In this document: one piece after another, positions 28,739 to 38,182 of the stretch
Layout of the letters: every line of letters begins with the position of its first letter
Position numbering within the stretch: position 1 is the stretch's first letter
Origin: Methanococcoides vulcani
Lineage (GTDB): Archaea > Halobacteriota > Methanosarcinia > Methanosarcinales > Methanosarcinaceae
NCBI RefSeq assembly: GCF_900111645.1
Contig: NZ_FOHQ01000003.1
Span: forward strand, 229,107-293,106
DNA: 64,000 nt
Direction: 5' to 3'
Notes under the pieces: model-generated
What the model was told of the DNA's origin: nothing
The model's database searches: none
Seen by the model: the letters and a program-made list of their open reading frames with translations, nothing else
Made by a program: the position numbers and the translations under genes

Positions 28739-31700
28739 TCATAGATAATGCAGGAATGTCTCGATCCTGGTATCATCATTTTCACTGACATTGCCGTCAA
28801 ACATCAAATTCAGGATAGGCCTTCTCTTCTCAATTTCAATTCCATTGTGGAGTGCATTCAACAATATTCCTGTATTCTCATACATAGAGGCCACTGTGAC
28901 CACACCGTGGACGCCTTTGAGTTCTCCAAGTATCTTTGCTTTCCTGTATCTTCCAAAGGCACCTGCATAATATCCCAGACTATTGTCGGCTCTTTCTACA
29001 AGTCCATCAAGTTTGTCATCAAATGGACTGCAACCCGATAAGCACAGGTTTAGTTCTGAAATATAGTCTTGAAGCAGATCAAGTTTCAACAGCATGCTGT
29101 CCTTGTTGTCTATTGCACACTGGTCAATATGGTCCTTCCACAAAAGCCACATATATTCACTAAATGGGGCATACATCACGTGATATCCCCTGGATTCAAT
29201 ATTTTTGAGAACATTATTGTTCAAAGCATCATTGAAAAGGATCATTGGTTCACCGACTGCAAAGATAGTCTTTTTGAAGTGCTCTGGTTTGAATTTAGAT
29301 GAGATATCTTTTGAGATTGTTTTCAATGACCCAATATTTAGTGAATTACTTCTGATCATCTCCAGAACATCTATCAGGTAATTTTCCCCCAGACCAGAAG
29401 GTGCAGCTTTGATAATGTCTCCGGCAAGCAGTATAAGAAATACTTCATCCAGATATTCCGGTTCATGATAGACAAGATCTTCTACGTAAGGAGAGATTAT
29501 ACCGATATTTGTAAGTCCTTCCTCATCCAGAATTGTTCTGACAAAACGGTTGAATTGTCCGTCCAGTTCTGCTCCTTCTGATTGTGGAATGAACAAAAAC
29601 TTCTGTTCAGTTTCCATATCCCGAATCCCAGGAATGCATAAAATATCGCCTGTAAGAGCTGCCATTGAGAAATATTCATTGGTTACTGTATGTTTTCTTC
29701 CTTCGTCTATGGACCTGATACTTGTTTCCGGAATTACTTTTGTATTCCTTCCGACCCGCTTCATGAATTCACAAAAAAGCTGTGAGTAAGGATAGATATT
29801 CGGAATATAGACTTCTGCATCTTCCGGAACAAATGAAAAGTCTGTTTCAATCTGTCCATGTGAAACGAATGATGATGTCTTATGATCTTCTGATGTTGCT
29901 GTCTTTGTATCAAGACTGTTTATGAAGGCTTCAAGTCGTGTAATTACACCAACATCTGAAGAATGCTCATCTACTTCTATATTGAGGAACGGTTTTCCCT
30001 CCATTAATTCCCTGAAATAGTGTGAAAATACAGTATCAGGTCCACAACCATGGTGGGTAAGCAATATAGCATGGATATTGTGGTGTTCCCTTACTATCTT
30101 CGCCGCTTCAAGGATATGCATGCCGAAAGGCCAGAACATGTTGGGATGTTCTTTTGAGATATCGCTTTCAGGCAGATTGTTGAATGAAAGCACTTTGTAT
30201 CCCATCTCCTCAAGTCTCTCCGGGATACCAAGATTCAATACAGGATCCACAACACCATATATCTTTGATACAAGGACAATAGCTTTCTCATCATCCCTGA
30301 GCTCGTTGATGATCTTATTCCTTTCCTTTCTTCTGGCTTCCCGCATCTTTTCTGACTTTTTGTATGCTTTCTGCCTTGCTATGCTTATTTCCTCCGGGCT
30401 CTTCCCGAGCTGAAGTCCAAGGGACATGAAACTGTTTTCCATGAATTCATCCCCGAGACTATATCCTATTGTGGGAGACAGCAATCCTATTCCTTTTGTA
30501 TCCAGTTCCATTGCCTGTTCCACCAGTCTGGAGGCAAGTTGCATATAAGGACATCCAAAACTCCTACGGCTGTGTGATCTGGAATGACCTGATGTGTAGA
30601 GGCTGGGGAAGAAGACATAATCCACATTCTTATTAACCAATTCTGCAACATGTCCATTGATGAGTTTGACAGGATAGCAGGTTTCTTCCATTGCGTATTC
30701 CTGTCCCAACCTTATAGTATTCTCAGTTGTAGGACTGGACAACAGGATGTTAAAGCCAAGTTCTTTGAAGAATGCATTATATCTCGGGAACATACCACCA
30801 TAATTGAAAAGTGCCCTTGGGACACCAATGGTCTTTTTGTTTTCATCCATAGCCCCATCATGACCTGCAAATGAGAACTTGCTCATCCTTTTTTTGAATT
30901 CCGACCTTGGTCCACGCTTACTCTCCTGTTTATTGGACTTGGCAGGTGGGATGAAAGTCTCATCTATGTCGAATCCTTTAAACGCAGACCCCTTCTGACC
31001 AACTTCTTCTTTTGACAGTACAGCTGCGCCATAGGCTCCGGTCACACTAAAGAAAGTTGGTACTATTATCTCTTTACCTGTAAGTGCCCTGAAAGCATTT
31101 ATTATTCCCTGATTGTACGCAATACCACCCTGCAGGAATATCCTGTCACCGATCTTTTTCTGGCCTACTACCCTGTTAAGATAGTTTTTGACTATGGAAT
31201 AGCAAAGTCCTGATGAGATATCTTCCATCTTTACTCCGTTAGCCAGATGTGTTGCTATACTGGTTTCGATAAAGACGGTGCACCTTTCTCCAAGATTGGC
31301 CGGATTTGAACCCTTAAGAGCAATATCCCCAAGCGAATCGATGGGAATATCGAATTTGTTTGCCTGTTCCTCGACAAATGATCCAGTTCCTGCAGCACAT
31401 ACTTTATTCATCTGGAAGTCAGTTACTCGCTCATCGTTTATGCTTATGTATTTGGAATCTTGTCCACCGATCTCAAATACGGTATCAACTGAATTATCGA
31501 TTGTGGATGCAGCTTTTGCCTGGGCTGTAATCTCATCCTTTACAACATCTGCACCGATCATCCTTGCGATCATATACCTGCCCGAGCCGGTTGTGCCTGC
31601 GCCTGCAATCGTTACACTGTCACCAAATTCCTGTCCAAGATCAGCCAGACCGGCAATTACGGTCCTTGCCGGATCTCCGCGTGTTCTCAGATACCTGTAA

Positions 31701-32746
31701 GCTATAATGTCACTGTTCTCGTTGATCAGTACCAGATTGGTACTCGTAGATCCGATATCAATACCAAGATAACAGCTTGCCTTCTGTCCATCTTCATTCA
31801 TTATGGGTTTGCAGATATGCTTTCCATCTATATCCCCATCTCCAAAAGAACCAAGTGCAGGCAACTCAATGTCCTGTTCGGTAACTGTGATAGGTTCTTC
31901 CTGTGCTTCAAGTTTCTCCAGTATCTTTAGAATATTGATCTCAAAACCCTGTTCTTTTGCGATTACAGCGGCACCGATCGATGCGATATTCCCGCATTTT
32001 TCCGGCACTATAAGCTCGTTCTCATTGAGCTTCAGGACATCTTTCATTGCATGCACAATAGCCTCATTGTAAGCCACTCCACCTGCAAAGAGAATTGGTT
32101 TTTTTATCGGGAGTTTCTTGATGACCGCTCCTTTGTAGTTCCGCACCAATGCATAGGCAAGTCCCTGAAGGATACTCTCAACTGGTACTCCTTCCTGTTG
32201 GTGATGAATGATGTCGGTTTTAGCAAAGACGCTACATCTACCAGCAATCCTGGGGATGTCTTTGCTTCTGGCAGCACAGGCAGAATAATCCTCTATGCTC
32301 ATGTTGAGCCTTGATACCCGTTCCTCAAGGAAAGAGCCCGTCCCGGCCGAGCAGTTAGAATTAGTTGAAATTTCAATGGATGATCTGTCCTTGTTCCCGA
32401 ATCCGGTGATATATCTGGCAGTTTGCCCGCCTATTTCTATTACGGACTGGACGTTCTCATCCAGTGTAGTGCTTCCTTCGATCAGGGCAGCTACATTATT
32501 CACATGAGTCAGGCAATGATTCACACCTAATATTTTACCTTCACTGCCTGTTACAGCTCCAGTTATAAAGTTTGCAGCATCATAGTTCTCTAAAAGGCTT
32601 GAACACATATTTTTAAGGCATTCTCTGATTTTTCCTTTGTGAATTAGATAGTCTGTGTGAACAAGGTTATCAGAGTCGTCGATCACTGCAATCTTGATGG
32701 ATGAGAAACCAATATCAATACCAATACTATATTTAGATTTAATCAT
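28739..32746 (-). CDS. Fused CoA-dehydratase-activase-like ATPase (two BcrAD/BadFG domains, DUF2229)
   Basis: This 1335-residue protein has two activase domains: SIGIDIGFSSIKIAVIDD with EIGGQTARYI and NCSAGTGSFLEE (1-270), and YLGIDIGSTSTNLVLI with EIGGQDSKYI and KVCAAGTGSFVEE (about 325-590). A DUF2229-like domain (IGVPRALFNYGGMFPRYNAF, MEETCYPVKLINGHVAELV) and a region resembling the HgdB dehydratase subunit follow. In known relatives the ASKHA activase uses ATP to push an electron from its bridging [4Fe-4S] cluster to a partner. Here activator and acceptor seem fused. It overlaps the permease gene by 4 bases (ATGA), so it belongs to the transport operon. A role in reductive activation of an imported corrinoid or related cofactor is my inference; the true substrate is unknown. 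Confidence 0.8.
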   Translation of the reverse strand: MIKSKYSIGIDIGFSSIKIAVIDDSDNLVHTDYLIHKGKIRECLKNMCSSLLENYDAANFITGAVTGSEGKILGVNHCLTHVNNVAALIEGSTTLDENVQSVIEIGGQTARYITGFGNKDRSSIEISTNSNCSAGTGSFLEERVSRLNMSIEDYSACAARSKDIPRIAGRCSVFAKTDIIHHQQEGVPVESILQGLAYALVRNYKGAVIKKLPIKKPILFAGGVAYNEAIVHAMKDVLKLNENELIVPEKCGNIASIGAAVIAKEQGFEINILKILEKLEAQEEPITVTEQDIELPALGSFGDGDIDGKHICKPIMNEDGQKASCYLGIDIGSTSTNLVLINENSDIIAYRYLRTRGDPARTVIAGLADLGQEFGDSVTIAGAGTTGSGRYMIARMIGADVVKDEITAQAKAASTIDNSVDTVFEIGGQDSKYISINDERVTDFQMNKVCAAGTGSFVEEQANKFDIPIDSLGDIALKGSNPANLGERCTVFIETSIATHLANGVKMEDISSGLCYSIVKNYLNRVVGQKKIGDRIFLQGGIAYNQGIINAFRALTGKEIIVPTFFSVTGAYGAAVLSKEEVGQKGSAFKGFDIDETFIPPAKSNKQESKRGPRSEFKKRMSKFSFAGHDGAMDENKKTIGVPRALFNYGGMFPRYNAFFKELGFNILLSSPTTENTIRLGQEYAMEETCYPVKLINGHVAELVNKNVDYVFFPSLYTSGHSRSHSRRSFGCPYMQLASRLVEQAMELDTKGIGLLSPTIGYSLGDEFMENSFMSLGLQLGKSPEEISIARQKAYKKSEKMREARRKERNKIINELRDDEKAIVLVSKIYGVVDPVLNLGIPERLEEMGYKVLSFNNLPESDISKEHPNMFWPFGMHILEAAKIVREHHNIHAILLTHHGCGPDTVFSHYFRELMEGKPFLNIEVDEHSSDVGVITRLEAFINSLDTKTATSEDHKTSSFVSHGQIETDFSFVPEDAEVYIPNIYPYSQLFCEFMKRVGRNTKVIPETSIRSIDEGRKHTVTNEYFSMAALTGDILCIPGIRDMETEQKFLFIPQSEGAELDGQFNRFVRTILDEEGLTNIGIISPYVEDLVYHEPEYLDEVFLILLAGDIIKAAPSGLGENYLIDVLEMIRSNSLNIGSLKTISKDISSKFKPEHFKKTIFAVGEPMILFNDALNNNVLKNIESRGYHVMYAPFSEYMWLLWKDHIDQCAIDNKDSMLLKLDLLQDYISELNLCLSGCSPFDDKLDGLVERADNSLGYYAGAFGRYRKAKILGELKGVHGVVTVASMYENTGILLNALHNGIEIEKRRPILNLMFDGNVSENDDTRIETFLHYL

Positions 32747-33807
32747 CGTATCCTTCTCCCTTTCAAAATAAGATAAATGAATGCAGGCGCTCCCAAGAAG
32801 GATGTGAGCACAGCAACCGGCAGTTGATATGGTTGTATTATGATCCTGGCCACGGTGTCTGCACTAAGCAGTAGAAGGGAGCCCGCTACAATACTTCCTG
32901 ATAATAGGAATCGGTGATCATCGCCTATGGTGCGTCTTGCCATGTGAGGACATATAAGTCCCACAAAGCCGATGACCCCAAGGAATGCAACGGTTGTGGC
33001 TGTCACAAGAGATGCACACATCATTCCTCTGAGCCTTACTTTATCCACGTCCACCCCCAGACCTTTTGCAATATCATCGCCTGCATCTATGGCATTGTAT
33101 TTCCAGCGGTTCAGGCTGAAATATATGGTGGTAAAGCCGACGATCACGGTAACAAGTCCCAGTTCACTCCAGCTTGCCCTGGCGGTGTCTCCAAAGGTCC
33201 AGAAAACAATGGATGCGAGCTGAGTCTCATCTGCAAAGTACTGCAGGAACATGGTGCCAGCTGAAAATAGTGAACCCATTGCCACACCGATCAGTATCAT
33301 CGTTTCAGAAGTGTTACCCCTTATTCTGGCAAACATCAGTATAACAAAGGTAACAAGCATTGCAGATGAGAATGCTGCAATTGTTGTTATATAGGGGTTG
33401 TTTACGATGATATCTGTCTTGCCGGCACTGCCTGTGCCTAACAGCATGATCGCAAATGCTGCTCCGAAAGCTGATGCACTGGATATTCCAAGTGTGAAAG
33501 GGGAACCGAGTGGATTACGGAGAATCGATTGCATGACCACTCCGCTAATAGACAGCCCGGCACCTGCTACTATGGCAGTAAGTATCTGAGGTAGACGTAT
33601 ATTCCAGACTATACTGTCATAGGTTGTCGAAATGCTATATCCGGCAAGCGTACAAATTACATCTGTAACCGGCATAGCTACGGTTCCTGTAGCTATTGAC
33701 AACACAGATATTCCTAATACCATGGCAATTCCTGCCATTATGTACGTTGCTTTTTTAGCAGTGTGCTCCCTGTATCTGCCAGCTATGTCCCCTTCCACAA
33801 TATCCAT
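32743..33807 (-). CDS. btuC: FecCD/BtuC-family ABC permease
   Basis: This 354-residue integral membrane permease has about ten helices. FecCD signatures are seen: VWNIRLPQILTAIVAGAGLS, then GVVMQSILRNPLGSPFTLGI, LGVIGFVGLICPHMARRTIG (the EAA-like ICPHMAR contact for the ATPase) and AFLGAPAFIYLILKGRR-like ending. It imports cobalamin, heme or siderophores. The gene follows the binding protein (gap ~19 bases) and overlaps the giant activase by 4 bases, so the three are one operon on the minus strand. Its ATPase partner is presumably the gene at 27840. Stop TGA. Confidence 0.9.
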   Translation of the reverse strand: MDIVEGDIAGRYREHTAKKATYIMAGIAMVLGISVLSIATGTVAMPVTDVICTLAGYSISTTYDSIVWNIRLPQILTAIVAGAGLSISGVVMQSILRNPLGSPFTLGISSASAFGAAFAIMLLGTGSAGKTDIIVNNPYITTIAAFSSAMLVTFVILMFARIRGNTSETMILIGVAMGSLFSAGTMFLQYFADETQLASIVFWTFGDTARASWSELGLVTVIVGFTTIYFSLNRWKYNAIDAGDDIAKGLGVDVDKVRLRGMMCASLVTATTVAFLGVIGFVGLICPHMARRTIGDDHRFLLSGSIVAGSLLLLSADTVARIIIQPYQLPVAVLTSFLGAPAFIYLILKGRRIR

Positions 33808-33826
33808 TTTTTCACCATTCTTTACA

Positions 33827-34996
33827 TTATTCGAATTCCATACCTACGTATGCAGGGGTATCAGAAATTGTCAGCATGGTCTCATAAACTGACATCCCTT
33901 TTTCCTCGTCGCCTTCACACACCAGGAATCCATAGACCTCTGCAGCTTTTTTCTCCAGTATTATATCCTCGAATTGTTCAGGGAAGAGAATTGTTCCTGC
34001 AAAGTATGCATCTACAAGGGCAGTGTCCGGGTTATGTGAATAGAACTTGTAAGGCAGCATACCATACACATTTCCGTTCTGTACTGCTGAAAGCTGGTTG
34101 TAGGATTCATCATGTTCAAGCTGGTAAGGGGCGTAGTTTTCACCGTCAAACATGCTGGGCCTCAGTTCTATAAAAATGACTTCAGGATCCCACACAAGTA
34201 TGCTTTCCTTGGAAACTTTTTCAATGCTGACATTTTGCGGGTTGTAGGCTACATTTTTAGCATTTATGAAGTATAATGCAGGGTAGTTTGAGTCTGTGCG
34301 CAGGAATTCGTATGAGCTCGAGCTTCCCACACCACCTGCATAGCATGTCATTTTTTCTTCATCAGGGACGTCTGCAGTACGTTCGTCGAGGTCGGAAATT
34401 GTTGTATCAAAGAAGGTTATGAGTTCTTCTGCACGGCTCTCTTTTCCCATTACTTCACCCATGATACGCAGTATCTGGTACATATCTTCCCTGTTGTTGA
34501 CCATGTCTCCTTCTTTCAATGCTATGACAGGGATGCTTGTCTTGTCCTGCAGTTCATCAGGGCTATATCCGCCAGTGGTGTACATTGTGAAAATTACCTG
34601 TGGCTGTGGGTCAAGGGCAAGTATTGTTTCCAGATTCTCACTTCCGGATTTACCAAATGTCGGGTACCCCTTAAAGTAGGAATTTGCAACAGCGTATGCT
34701 TTGCCAACAGATACTTTCTTTTCATTGCCGTCAATAGCAACTATCCTGTCCTCTACTTCAAGATATGTAAGATATCTCAGACCGCCGGCGCCGGAACAGA
34801 TCACGTGTTCAGGGCATTTAGGCACTTCTACGGTTCTGCCAAGGGAATCTGTTATGGTTATTGTTCGTGTTTCCGTTTCTTCTTGTGTCTGGATACTCTG
34901 TGAGGCTGATGTATCATCCACACATCCCGAGACAAATGTTGAAACTATGATTAATGCGGTTAAAACCGCTACTAGAATTGTTTTACGTCCACTCAT
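33827..34996 (-). CDS. btuF: Substrate-binding lipoprotein, BtuF/FhuD-like
   Basis: This 389-residue periplasmic-type binding protein has signal and lipobox TALIIVSTFVSGC (Cys lipidated), a Thr/Glu-rich linker and the start of the fold, SLGRTVEVPKCPEHVICSG. The two lobes with connecting helix are typical of cobalamin/siderophore binding proteins. Start ATG 34996 with AGGAGG (35003-35009 on the plus coordinates) is far better than the longer reading from 35092. First gene of the operon with the permease and the activase. A dead copy of its first ~75 codons lies at 27623. Stop TAA. Confidence 0.85.
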   Translation of the reverse strand: MSGRKTILVAVLTALIIVSTFVSGCVDDTSASQSIQTQEETETRTITITDSLGRTVEVPKCPEHVICSGAGGLRYLTYLEVEDRIVAIDGNEKKVSVGKAYAVANSYFKGYPTFGKSGSENLETILALDPQPQVIFTMYTTGGYSPDELQDKTSIPVIALKEGDMVNNREDMYQILRIMGEVMGKESRAEELITFFDTTISDLDERTADVPDEEKMTCYAGGVGSSSSYEFLRTDSNYPALYFINAKNVAYNPQNVSIEKVSKESILVWDPEVIFIELRPSMFDGENYAPYQLEHDESYNQLSAVQNGNVYGMLPYKFYSHNPDTALVDAYFAGTILFPEQFEDIILEKKAAEVYGFLVCEGDEEKGMSVYETMLTISDTPAYVGMEFE

Positions 34997-35039
34997 CTTT
35001 GTCCTCCTATGAAAACATAGAACGGAATGTACTACAAAG

Positions 35040-35057
35040 GAATATATATGTTTCCCT
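35040..35057 (-). promoter_or_regulatory. Probable TATA/BRE for the transporter-activase operon
   Basis: Reading the minus strand, GGGAAACATATATATTCC lies about 45 bases before the btuF ATG, matching an archaeal TATA box (ACATATATAT) with a purine-rich BRE in front. Spacing is consistent with a short leader carrying AGGAGG. Confidence 0.4.
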
Positions 35058-35603
35058 AAATGATAACTTACGTAATAAAAATTGTGTATCATATATGTGA
35101 AATTAATTCAATGTGATACTTACACAAATTACAGATCTCAAATAAATCAAAAACAAGCAGATAAAACCTGCTTGAGATTATTATGAGCTTATTTCAAAAT
35201 TATGAACATGACTTCATATAAGAATTGTATAAGAGGATAGAATGGAGTTCATAGAACTCTCTGATGAACAATGAAAGAAAACTGTAGAAGGGTTTCCATC
35301 CAGCAAAGTAAATCTACAACTTGATTGAAAGGTGTAAGTTATATCATTTCCCTGTGATGCTGGATTAATGAATCCATGTTTGAAAATGGTAAACAACGTC
35401 TATAGGATTTCTTGATTGTGCATGAGATCACTTGTCCGTTAGGAAACGGAAATTGCCGTTTAGAGGGAATAGTAGGATCTCTACAGATGCAAAATTTTAA
35501 CACATTAATACTATCATTGAATTATGAGTCCTTTTCTTATTTAGACTAAGAGATTAAACTATAATCTACGATATAGACTAAAATAATATTTTTACTCTAA
35601 CCT

Positions 35604-35804
35604 ATCTAAATTTAGATTTGAGCTCTAAAAATATATAGGATGTCTCTAAGAGATAGAAACTTATCTCTAAGGGATAGTTAGATAACGATAAGCGTTAAGG
35701 ACTTAACTAAATACGTTATAGATATAACGTTAAACGGCATAAATATGCCTATAAACGTTATAGATATATCTCTAAACGACATAAATATGCCTCTGAACGA
35801 TATT
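35604..35804. repeat. Palindromic AT-rich array with a 42-bp tandem repeat
   Basis: In this gene-free stretch (35100-35890) short perfect palindromes are packed: ATCTAAATTTAGAT (35604-35617), ACGTTATA-GA-TATAACGT (35713-35730) and GGCATA-AA-TATGCC (35736-35749). From 35713 a 42-bp unit repeats twice (35713-35754, 35755-35796) and starts a third time with ACGATATT. The second copy has decayed palindrome arms. Neither coding nor IS-like; it may be an operator cluster, an origin-type element or a hairpin-rich repeat family. DNA between 35100 and 35600 shows nothing else. Confidence 0.65.
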
Positions 35805-35893
35805 ACATATTTGCCCTTACAATGAGAGAGGCGGAGGCGCTGATGACTGCTGGACACATGATGTTATTGGAGACTGGAAGGAGATCCTCAAAG

Positions 35894-35979
35894 GATAATT
35901 AAACCCTTCGGTTAACTTATACCCCCAATTATGGGTATATTTTGCTGTACTAAACAATAATTCGAATAAAAAAAGTAAA
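35894..35979 (+). repeat. 86-bp direct repeat, left copy
   Basis: Nearly identical to 41620-41706. It includes the hairpin TATACCC-CCAATTA-TGGGTATA and begins GATAATTAAACCCTTCGG. The stem-loop with flanking conserved sequence is like a transposon end or small non-autonomous element. Confidence 0.75.
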
Positions 35980-36002
35980 AATAAAAACAAATTTGCGAGG
36001 AC

Positions 36003-36093
36003 TTAATATCCGATATCGAAGGATTTCGAGGGTTCGAATTCCTCCCCCCGCATAAACTAACGGGGATATAGGTAACGTGAAAAAACGGAACTC
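36003..36093 (+). repeat. Right copy of ~92-bp direct repeat with tRNA-Leu-like 3' end
   Basis: Partner of 24211-24303, same orientation. Here the T-arm-like part reads GAGGGTTCGAATTCCTC (five-base stem with one G-T pair) followed by CCCCCGCA at 36052, close to the acceptor 3' strand of archaeal tRNA-Leu. The following CGGGGATATAGGTAACGTG is shared as well. No intact tRNA gene is formed. Confidence 0.5.
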
Positions 36094-36235
36094 TTAAAAA
36101 TAATTGTTAAGAATAAAATGCTTAAAGCTATTTTCGTTACAATTTAAAGATTGAGTGCTATTCAAAAAAAAAGTGTTTTTCATCTTCATATCATTTAATG
36201 ACTTTAGAAGATGAAACTATAAGTTAATGTAATGT

Positions 36236-36994
36236 TTACAGCGGGAAATTAAAATCATTTTTGTGTTTTTTGTAGCAATTGTAACATATCGGTTTTATCT
36301 TTGAAGATTCAGTTGGTTTACCACAAATATGGCAATATTTTTCTTTGTATTCTTCATTCTTGTATTTATTCCAAGACGTGAAACATTTTTTGCAGTATGG
36401 ATACATTGGATCTAACTTTATCTGATCTTGGCACCGAACACAAAAACCTGTTTCTGTTTTGGTCTTATTATCATTCATCTTAGCAGAAACGTGTTTCTGT
36501 TTTGGTTCCACTTTTGGTTCCACTTTTTTGTCTGCTTTTGATTCTACTTTCTCAATCGTTATCTTAAGCTCATCACTTATTCTGAATATGTCCATAGCCT
36601 CATTATAGACCTCTTGATATAGTGACGGATCATCATCCTTTGAAGCATAAATTCCCATTTCGTAATTATTAACTTGGGAGTATTCATAGAGATTCATTGA
36701 TGTTATTATTGCTTCCTTTTCGCTAAGATAACATTTTGCATGCAGGTCTTTACAGAAAGCTAGGCGAACAGACACCAGTTGTTTGATCCAATTATTTTCG
36801 TCTGGTTGAAGTTCATTTTTTCCATAAATAATTTTTATATCAGTTGTCCGTTTTCGGTCTTGGTTTTCGATTAAATCTTTTATTTTTTGATTTATTTTTA
36901 AGAATGGACTTATTAGTATGATTTCGTGATCTGCATTTTTTATTAATTGATTTAATTTATATGAAGCCCCTTCTGTATTTAGAAATTCAACCAT
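36236..36994 (-). CDS. PLD-like nuclease/phosphodiesterase with two zinc ribbons
   Basis: This 252-residue protein has N-terminal LIKNADHEIILISPFLKIN and a single HKD-type catalytic segment (LHAKCYLSEKEAIITSMNLY, His-x-Lys, with Ser/Asn following) of the phospholipase D superfamily. A Lys/Val/Glu linker is followed by two CxxC pairs per ribbon: CVRCQDQ..YCKKC and CHICGK..CYNC. Single-HKD members often dimerise and cut nucleic acids; the ribbons suggest nucleic-acid binding. It stands right beside the tRNA-like repeat, a common place for defence or mobile-element genes. Stop TAA. Confidence 0.72.
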   Translation of the reverse strand: MVEFLNTEGASYKLNQLIKNADHEIILISPFLKINQKIKDLIENQDRKRTTDIKIIYGKNELQPDENNWIKQLVSVRLAFCKDLHAKCYLSEKEAIITSMNLYEYSQVNNYEMGIYASKDDDPSLYQEVYNEAMDIFRISDELKITIEKVESKADKKVEPKVEPKQKHVSAKMNDNKTKTETGFCVRCQDQIKLDPMYPYCKKCFTSWNKYKNEEYKEKYCHICGKPTESSKIKPICYNCYKKHKNDFNFPL

Positions 36995-37319
36995 TCAATT
37001 CACCAACTTTATTTTTTAGCAAATAATACATTAAATATTATAGATTTATTTGATTCGTAAAGTATCAACCAATGTATCCAAAATAGAAACAAGGTAAATA
37101 TTAAAAACATTTGCGGAATACAATTTTTTATTAACTTCTGGAATCGAGTTGTTTCTCATTGATAATAGTCATAGTTTCCGTCCTGATTTGTTTCTTTTTC
37201 CTTTTTATTTTTCAAGAATCAAATCATAGTATAGTCGAATTTGAGTTTTATCGATTTCCAGAATTTCTTCGGTCACGCATAAGACATATGGACCTTATGA
37301 ATAATAAATATTTCATTAT
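36995..37319. other. Intergenic, nothing recognised
   Basis: AT-rich DNA with no reading frame or structure that I can defend. It separates the PLD-like gene from the truncated HTH-ended gene. Confidence 0.4.
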
Positions 37320-38027
37320 TTAGCAAACAAATTTTTTCATCAACCTCCTCACAGCAGGAGTACAGAAATTCAAATCCCCTGTTTCCCTTATCCTTCTCTT
37401 AATCCCATGAAACCTACTCCTTGAAACCCCTAATGTTTCAGCTTCCTTTTGAGATATGTTGAAGATATTCTTCATAATCTCTTGCTTGTTGATGAACTCT
37501 TGAGAACGCTTAACATTCAATTCCTGTTCATCAATGTTGTTTGCTTCTTTCCCAATGTAAACAACACCATCGGCATGTACATGCTTTCTCTCAAGAATCC
37601 CAACTTCGCCATTGAACTTATGTTCAGGATGTTCCACATACTGCCCAATTGTCCTGCTCAACGGCTTGAAATAATGAGAACCTTCTTTGATTTCTCCAGT
37701 TTCATAATCAATGAACGGTTCATAAACAACCTTCTGAGGATCGCTTGAAAAAGACATTAATGGTTTGACCGCTTTTCCGTTTTCTTCAACTGCCTGGAAT
37801 CCTACAAGATAGAAGTTGAACGGCTTGATCTGGTCTTTCCATTCCCTACCTGCATTGAATTTCTTGAACCTTCTCAGGACATTTGCAGTTGAAACAGTAA
37901 CCCTTGAGATAGCATACAAACCAGAATACTTCTCTTCAATATCCGTTCCTGAGATCAGACCATAGTGCAACTTAAGGAGATCTTCCCATATCTCAGCCTG
38001 CCAATCTCCAACAGCCTTTGGAAATTC
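37320..38027 (-). pseudogene. 5'-truncated HTH-ended protein, family repeated in the window
   Basis: The open frame (236 codons, beginning after a TGA at 38028-38030) reads EFPKAVGDWQAEIWEDLLK, GLYAISRVTVSTANVLRRFK, YEPFIDYETGEIKEGSHYFK and PLSRTIGQYVEHPEHKFNGE. It ends in a helix-turn-helix-like segment, ISQKEAETLGVSRSRFHGIK. No ATG opens it; the first in-frame start is a TTG deep inside, so the N-terminus is lost. Short pieces of the same family occur within both arms of the 484-bp inverted repeat (SRTIIQYVEHPEHKF near 42831). I do not recognise its function; mobile-element origin is likely. Confidence 0.55.
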
Positions 38028-38182
38028 TCATGTCTTTGGAATATCCAACACTCCTAGTCATTTCCTATGGGCATTTCCATTTCCAATATCAGTCGAGCTT
38101 CCAAAGCAAATTATGCTATATATGATTCTGGTCTTTTCTTTATTGTTATAAGGAATCATTATTAAAAGGAGTGTGATGGAAT

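Noticed and set aside
36020..36093. Complete tRNA gene or SRP-like RNA
   Set aside because: Same limits as the left copy; no cloverleaf can be drawn from the preceding bases.
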